A program made the position numbers and the translations under genes. This document shows positions 22,558 through 24,447 of a DNA stretch of 24,447 nucleotides, piece by piece (position 1 is the stretch's first letter; each line of letters starts with the position of its first letter). This DNA is from an uncultured Blautia sp. (lineage in GTDB: Bacteria > Bacillota > Clostridia > Lachnospirales > Lachnospiraceae). Location of the stretch: NCBI GenBank assembly GCA_946629475.1, contig CAMOXX010000016.1, positions 1 through 24,447 on the forward strand. Reading direction: 5' to 3'. Under the pieces are notes generated by a model. That model saw only the letters and a program-made list of their open reading frames with translations. It ran no database searches and was not told the DNA's origin.

Positions 22558-24300
22558 ATGAAGTCAGGGGAACAGCTGCGGTCGGAGCTGGCCGCAATCA
22601 ACCACAGGAGTTATCCGGCGTATAAATCCCTGAAAGGGGAGTATCGTTTTCCGGATTATATTTTATCGATCGACCACGTGCAGGGGGATCCTTTTGCGGC
22701 ACCGTCCCACGTGAGTCTGATACTGGAATCTGCGCGCTGCGGATTTCCGGCAGAATATCTTAAAGGCATTCGAAACCGGACGGCAATGGCGGATTATCTT
22801 TTAAGGCGGTTCGGCGAAGCGGTCAACCGTTTCTCGTTCAAGGCGAAGGGCTCCGGGAAGAGCGGCCTCATCAAGGTGAGCCGCTGCGGTCAGGAGATCC
22901 TGAGGAGATCCGCGTGCAGCGTGGATGAAAAAAGGATTATCGTCCGTTTTCATGTAGGGTTCCCCGCAAACGGACGTACCATCAACTCACCGGAGCTGGA
23001 AAAGATATTCTTCGACTTTCTTCCGAAGGCTGCTGCCGGCTCTCTCCATTACAGGAGCCTGAATGCGGCGGATCTGAAAGGATATCTGGAGCTTTTTGAG
23101 GATCAGGAGTTTATACGGGAGGAACTGAAAAAGAGGGGGTTGTCGGCGTTTGTGTGCGACGGCTCTGTCCTGCCGAGGGAGAGCGGGATCAGCGGTCGTC
23201 CGATGAAAGGTGCAGTGCCTTTTGTCTCACCGGAGAGTCTCCGCATCGCATTGGATCTTCCGAACCGCGGAAAAATCACCGGCATGGGCATCCCGAAAGG
23301 CATTACTCTGATTGTCGGCGGTGGTTATCATGGGAAATCAACCCTTCTGGACGCGCTTCAGGCAGGGGTCTACGAGCACGTTCCCGGAGACGGAAGAGAG
23401 TATGTAATCACGGATGCGTCCGGCGTCAAGCTTCGGTCCGAGGACGGCAGGTTTGTGAAGGACGTGGATATTTCGATGTTCATAAACCACCTTCCGAACA
23501 AAAAGGATACCAGGAGGTTCAGCACGGAGGACGCCAGCGGAAGTACATCGCAGGCGGCCGGAATCATCGAAGCCATCGAGGCGGGCAGCCGGCTGTTTCT
23601 GCTTGATGAGGATACTTCGGCGACCAATTTCATGGTGAGGGATTCTTTCATGCAGGAGGTGATCTCCCCGGAACAGGAACCGATCACACCGTTCCTTCTG
23701 AGGGCACGGAGCCTGTACGAGAAGAATGGAATCTCAACGATCCTTGTGGCCGGAAGCTCGGGAGCTTTTTTCCACATTGCCGACACGATCATCCAGATGG
23801 ATAACTACATTCCGGTGGATATCCGGGAGAAGGTGAAGGCGCTTCTTCCAAAGTATCCTCTGCCGGATGCGGGAATCCGGGACACCGGGGAGGAATTCCC
23901 GGGTCAGAGCGCTTCGGACAGGCGTATCATGACGCGGGACACTACGGTGCGGACCCGCCGGAACTATTACGGCAAAGTCACAGATCAGCCCGAAAAGATC
24001 AAGATTCATGTGAACGGAACGGACAGCTTTTCGCTTGGCCGGGATGAGGTGGATCTGCGGTATATTGAACAGATCGTGGATGAGGAGCAGATGGCAGCGC
24101 TTGCCGACATCCTCAAATATGCCTGTGAGAACCTGATTGATGGGAAAAGAACCCTGGATCAGGTTGTCAAAAGTGTTCTGGAAAAGCTCCGGACCGAAGA
24201 ATTTGACTTTTTCAAAAGAGGGGGGTATGTGCCCTCGGGGCTGGCAATGCCGCGGGATCAGGAGATTTACGCATGCTTTAACCGGTTCAGGAGGCCATGA
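22558..24300 (+). CDS. Predicted ABC-class P-loop ATPase (COG3044/DUF2791-related)
   Basis: A 580-residue soluble protein. The N-terminal 200 residues begin SGEQLRSELAAINHRSYPAY and contain PSHVSLILE, as in the COG3044 family of predicted ABC-class ATPases. The P-loop VGGGYHGKSTLLDAL covers about residues 253-267 with Lys260/Ser261. Later segments are RRFSTEDASGSTSQAAGIIE (a signature-like region), LFLLDEDTSATNFM (Walker B) and VAGSSGAFFHIADTIIQMDN (switch region). A C-terminal 150 residues ends near YACFNRFRRP. There is no membrane segment. The cellular role of the family is not established; RNA or nucleotide-related work has been suggested in general terms only. ATG 22558 is ten bases after AAAGGG; a TTG at 22549 is too close to it. 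Following DegV by 15 bases implies a shared transcript. Confidence 0.8.
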   Translation: MKSGEQLRSELAAINHRSYPAYKSLKGEYRFPDYILSIDHVQGDPFAAPSHVSLILESARCGFPAEYLKGIRNRTAMADYLLRRFGEAVNRFSFKAKGSGKSGLIKVSRCGQEILRRSACSVDEKRIIVRFHVGFPANGRTINSPELEKIFFDFLPKAAAGSLHYRSLNAADLKGYLELFEDQEFIREELKKRGLSAFVCDGSVLPRESGISGRPMKGAVPFVSPESLRIALDLPNRGKITGMGIPKGITLIVGGGYHGKSTLLDALQAGVYEHVPGDGREYVITDASGVKLRSEDGRFVKDVDISMFINHLPNKKDTRRFSTEDASGSTSQAAGIIEAIEAGSRLFLLDEDTSATNFMVRDSFMQEVISPEQEPITPFLLRARSLYEKNGISTILVAGSSGAFFHIADTIIQMDNYIPVDIREKVKALLPKYPLPDAGIRDTGEEFPGQSASDRRIMTRDTTVRTRRNYYGKVTDQPEKIKIHVNGTDSFSLGRDEVDLRYIEQIVDEEQMAALADILKYACENLIDGKRTLDQVVKSVLEKLRTEEFDFFKRGGYVPSGLAMPRDQEIYACFNRFRRP

Positions 24301-24319
24301 AGCCGGGGTTTATGGAGGC

Positions 24320-24407
24320 AACTGTTCAGCCCCCATTCATTCGGGCGGCCAGAGACGTTTTGTGTCTTGCCTGCCCTATGAACAGACGAAAATAAGGAAC
24401 TGTTCAG
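24320..24407. repeat. Second, diverged copy of the AACTGTTCAG intergenic repeat
   Basis: AACTGTTCAGC starts at 24320 and is followed by TTCATTCGG at the same offset as in the 941-1013 element; a degraded right end (TGAACAG) lies at 24379-24385. Another AACTGTTCAG follows at 24398-24407 in direct orientation. The GC-rich bases around the TTCATT loop (GCCCCC and GGGCGGC) can pair, whereas the left copy pairs CCG with CGG there, so the stem is kept while bases change. This occupies most of the 147 bases after the last gene. I see nothing else in that stretch. Confidence 0.5.
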
Positions 24408-24447
24408 AAATAACGTGTGCAGTTTACGCAGGATGCTTTTTCGAGTG

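Noticed and set aside
1..24447. CRISPR array, phage or conjugative element
   Set aside because: No regularly spaced repeats, no integrase, transposase, capsid or relaxase motifs. All large frames are accounted for by metabolic and regulatory genes.

Overview
The window reads as a chromosomal segment of a Gram-positive, strictly anaerobic gut-type Clostridia, most likely Lachnospiraceae. Supporting signs are the AGGAGG-type ribosome binding sites, a lipoprotein-type binding protein, a YesM/YesN-type two-component system, several DegV/ROK/Bmp-type families common in that group, a glycyl radical enzyme (anaerobic chemistry) and about 50% GC coding DNA. I see no phage, transposase, plasmid, CRISPR, rRNA or tRNA signal. 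This is ordinary but well-organised accessory metabolism.

Layout. 1-885 (minus): the N-terminal 295 residues of a YjjI-type glycyl radical enzyme running off the left edge. 886-1231: a regulatory gap with divergent promoters, a palindromic repeat and a possible folded mRNA leader. 1232-4812: a three-gene Bmp/Nup-type nucleoside ABC transporter (ATPase and two permeases) without its binding protein. 4875-9087: a three-gene sensory operon made of a membrane-anchored sugar-binding lipoprotein, an AraC-type response regulator and a histidine kinase. 9265-14014: a YtfQ-YtfR-YtfT-YjfF-type sugar ABC transporter, with the binding-protein gene set off by an internal terminator. It is followed by a PHP-family phosphoesterase (14085-14903) and a GH5 glycosidase (15094-16101). 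16095-17405 (minus): an M18 aminopeptidase, convergent with and overlapping the GH5 gene. 17539-18285: a GNAT acetyltransferase. 18367-21428: glycogen branching enzyme translationally coupled to a ROK-family regulator. 21685-24300: a DegV protein and a COG3044-type P-loop ATPase. The right edge holds diverged copies of the repeat seen at the left edge.

How the parts fit. The central 11 kb looks like one sensing-and-uptake module. The lipoprotein at 4875 and the transport binding protein at 9265 are paralogues of the YtfQ family, sharing for example a GxESDWR motif after the signal peptide. The first sits in an operon with a kinase that has a single extracytoplasmic domain, and the second with the transporter. 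The simplest reading is a three-component system: a dedicated sugar-binding sensor lipoprotein signals through the YesM-like kinase and YesN-like regulator to switch on the high-affinity sugar transporter downstream. XylFII-LytS-YesN of solventogenic clostridia is a precedent for this design. The homology points to a furanose or related sugar (E. coli YtfQ takes galactofuranose; a related bifidobacterial system takes fructose), but the substrate cannot be read from the sequence. No sugar kinase or isomerase is in the window.

Most promising for follow-up: the sensor/transport binding-protein pair; the absence of a lipobox cysteine in the transport binding protein; the hairpin-rich leader of the M18 gene under divergent promoters; and the dispersed ~70-bp intergenic repeat near both ends of the window.
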